6,619 bases of DNA. Source: an uncultured Clostridia bacterium (GTDB taxonomy: Bacteria; Bacillota; Clostridia; Oscillospirales; Ruminococcaceae). Every line of letters starts with the position of its first letter. The stretch's first letter is position 1. Positions 5,957 through 6,619 of this stretch are shown piece after piece. The stretch spans positions 1-6,619 of the forward strand of contig CALCSA010000016.1 in assembly GCA_937894185.1 (NCBI GenBank), written 5' to 3'. The notes under the pieces were generated by a model. It was not told the origin of the DNA and made no database searches. It was given only the letters and a program-made list of their open reading frames with translations. The translations under genes and the position numbers were made by a program.

Positions 5957-6619
5957 TTAAAAATCCAGCCTTTCCGGCGACCGGCGGCAAACACCTGTCA
6001 CACCCCGGGCCGCCAGTTCTTGCAGCAGCGTGCCGCAGTTTTCCTGCGGGGTGTGAAAGAGCATTGCCTGTTTTGCGCCCAGCTGTTCCGCCAGCTTCAG
6101 GGCATCCGCCTCATCCTGATGCGCCTTGATGGTAATTCGCTCCGCCTGCACCGTCACTCCGTTTTCGGTTCGGTAACCATCCTCGAAGATCAGCGAACCC
6201 ATCACCCCTTTGGAGGTGTGGCCGGTGATAATGATCTTATCTGACGGGCAGCCCTTCATCCGCTCATAGTAAAACAGAGCCGCCTTGCTGGTGAGCATAC
6301 CGTCCGGGGTCAAAATAACACCGCCTTCCGATAAGGCTTGCTCCCGCTGCCTGTCACTGCTCAAGGAATGCACCGGAAGATTCTTGGCCCATCCCCAATC
6401 CTTCCCTTCGTGCAACCACTGCCGCTCTTTGAGTAGTGCATCGGCCCGGCGCAGCACATCCTCCTCAACCCAAATGGAGACATCTTGCAGGGCCTGACTC
6501 AGATACAGCAGGATATCGCAGCCCCGGCCATTGGGGGGCACTGGAAGCAACACCCGGCCTCCCGCAGCGGCTGTTACCTTCACCGACTGCAGCAGCGCTT
6601 CATATTGGGTCTTCTGGCA
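5957..6619 (-). CDS. Beta-CASP metallo-beta-lactamase-fold protein, C-terminal part (cut by right window edge)
   Basis: The frame is open from the right edge to TAA at 5959-5957, giving 220 residues with no start in the window. An internal GTG at 6583 is not a credible start, because it falls inside a conserved block. Segments line up in order with the beta-CASP nucleases (RNase J, CPSF-73, YSH1): GRVLLPVPPNGRGCDILLYL (usual GRVLIPAFALGR), ILTPDGMLTSKAALFYYERM (usual ASPGMM or SGMLTGG), IIITGHTSKGVMGSLI (usual IIAGYCVEGTL), ITIKAHQDE (usual SAHTD, motif B His) and AMLFHTP (usual VHGE, motif C His). The two histidines are 22 residues apart, as expected. In this family they act with upstream zinc-binding residues that lie outside the window. 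The role is probably RNA or other nucleic-acid cleavage, but divergent members exist and motif C lacks the usual Gly-Glu. It is convergent with the regulator and probably independent of the transporter. Confidence 0.82.
   Translation of the reverse strand, partial: CQKTQYEALLQSVKVTAAAGGRVLLPVPPNGRGCDILLYLSQALQDVSIWVEEDVLRRADALLKERQWLHEGKDWGWAKNLPVHSLSSDRQREQALSEGGVILTPDGMLTSKAALFYYERMKGCPSDKIIITGHTSKGVMGSLIFEDGYRTENGVTVQAERITIKAHQDEADALKLAEQLGAKQAMLFHTPQENCGTLLQELAARGVTGVCRRSPERLDF

Noticed and set aside
5776..6244. Two overlapping plus-strand frames (117 and 135 codons) across the terminator and opposite the nuclease-like gene
   Set aside because: They read through the two-way terminator stem and run antisense to conserved beta-CASP motifs.
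1..6619. Defence system, prophage, transposon, CRISPR or tRNA signals
   Set aside because: No transposase, integrase, terminal repeats, regularly spaced repeats or tRNA-like clover-leaf were seen on either strand.

Overview
The window looks like chromosomal DNA from a low- to mid-GC Gram-positive, most likely a gut-type clostridium (Oscillospiraceae/Lachnospiraceae-like). This rests on purine-rich AGGAGG-type ribosome binding sites, a lipoprotein-type substrate-binding protein, a TTG start, and a large membrane-anchored AraC regulator of the kind common in Firmicutes. The taxonomic call is an inference from style, not from a marker gene.

Layout. (1) Positions 1-3108, minus strand: an ABC importer operon of the ferric-iron/2-aminoethylphosphonate/sugar-phosphate (FbpABC/AfuABC-like) type, read right to left as lipoprotein binding protein (1999-3108), ATPase (699-1790) and permease (1-702, cut by the left edge). 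The permease start overlaps the ATPase stop by 4 bases (ATGA). A strong intrinsic terminator hairpin sits between the binding protein and the ATPase. (2) Positions 3109-3366: a divergent control region with a promoter on each strand and a hyphenated palindrome next to the transporter promoter. (3) Positions 3367-5613, plus strand: a 748-residue membrane-spanning AraC-family regulator with an extracellular sensor domain, the obvious candidate to control the divergent operon. (4) Positions 5614-5956: a 343-base convergent intergenic region with several inverted repeats and a two-way terminator. (5) Positions 5957-6619, minus strand: the C-terminal part of a beta-CASP metallo-beta-lactamase-fold protein (RNase J/CPSF-73-like nuclease family), cut by the right edge.

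How the parts fit: the regulator probably senses an extracellular ligand through its outer domain and uses its cytoplasmic C-terminal AraC domain to switch on the importer. This type of regulator (B. subtilis YesS and YtdP are of similar size and build) usually serves sugar uptake. The binding protein also shows no clear tandem-tyrosine iron motif. The substrate is therefore more likely an organic or phosphorylated compound than free ferric iron, but the sequence alone does not decide it. The nuclease-like gene at the right edge is convergent, separated by a terminator, and probably unrelated. I see no RNA genes, mobile elements or CRISPR arrays.
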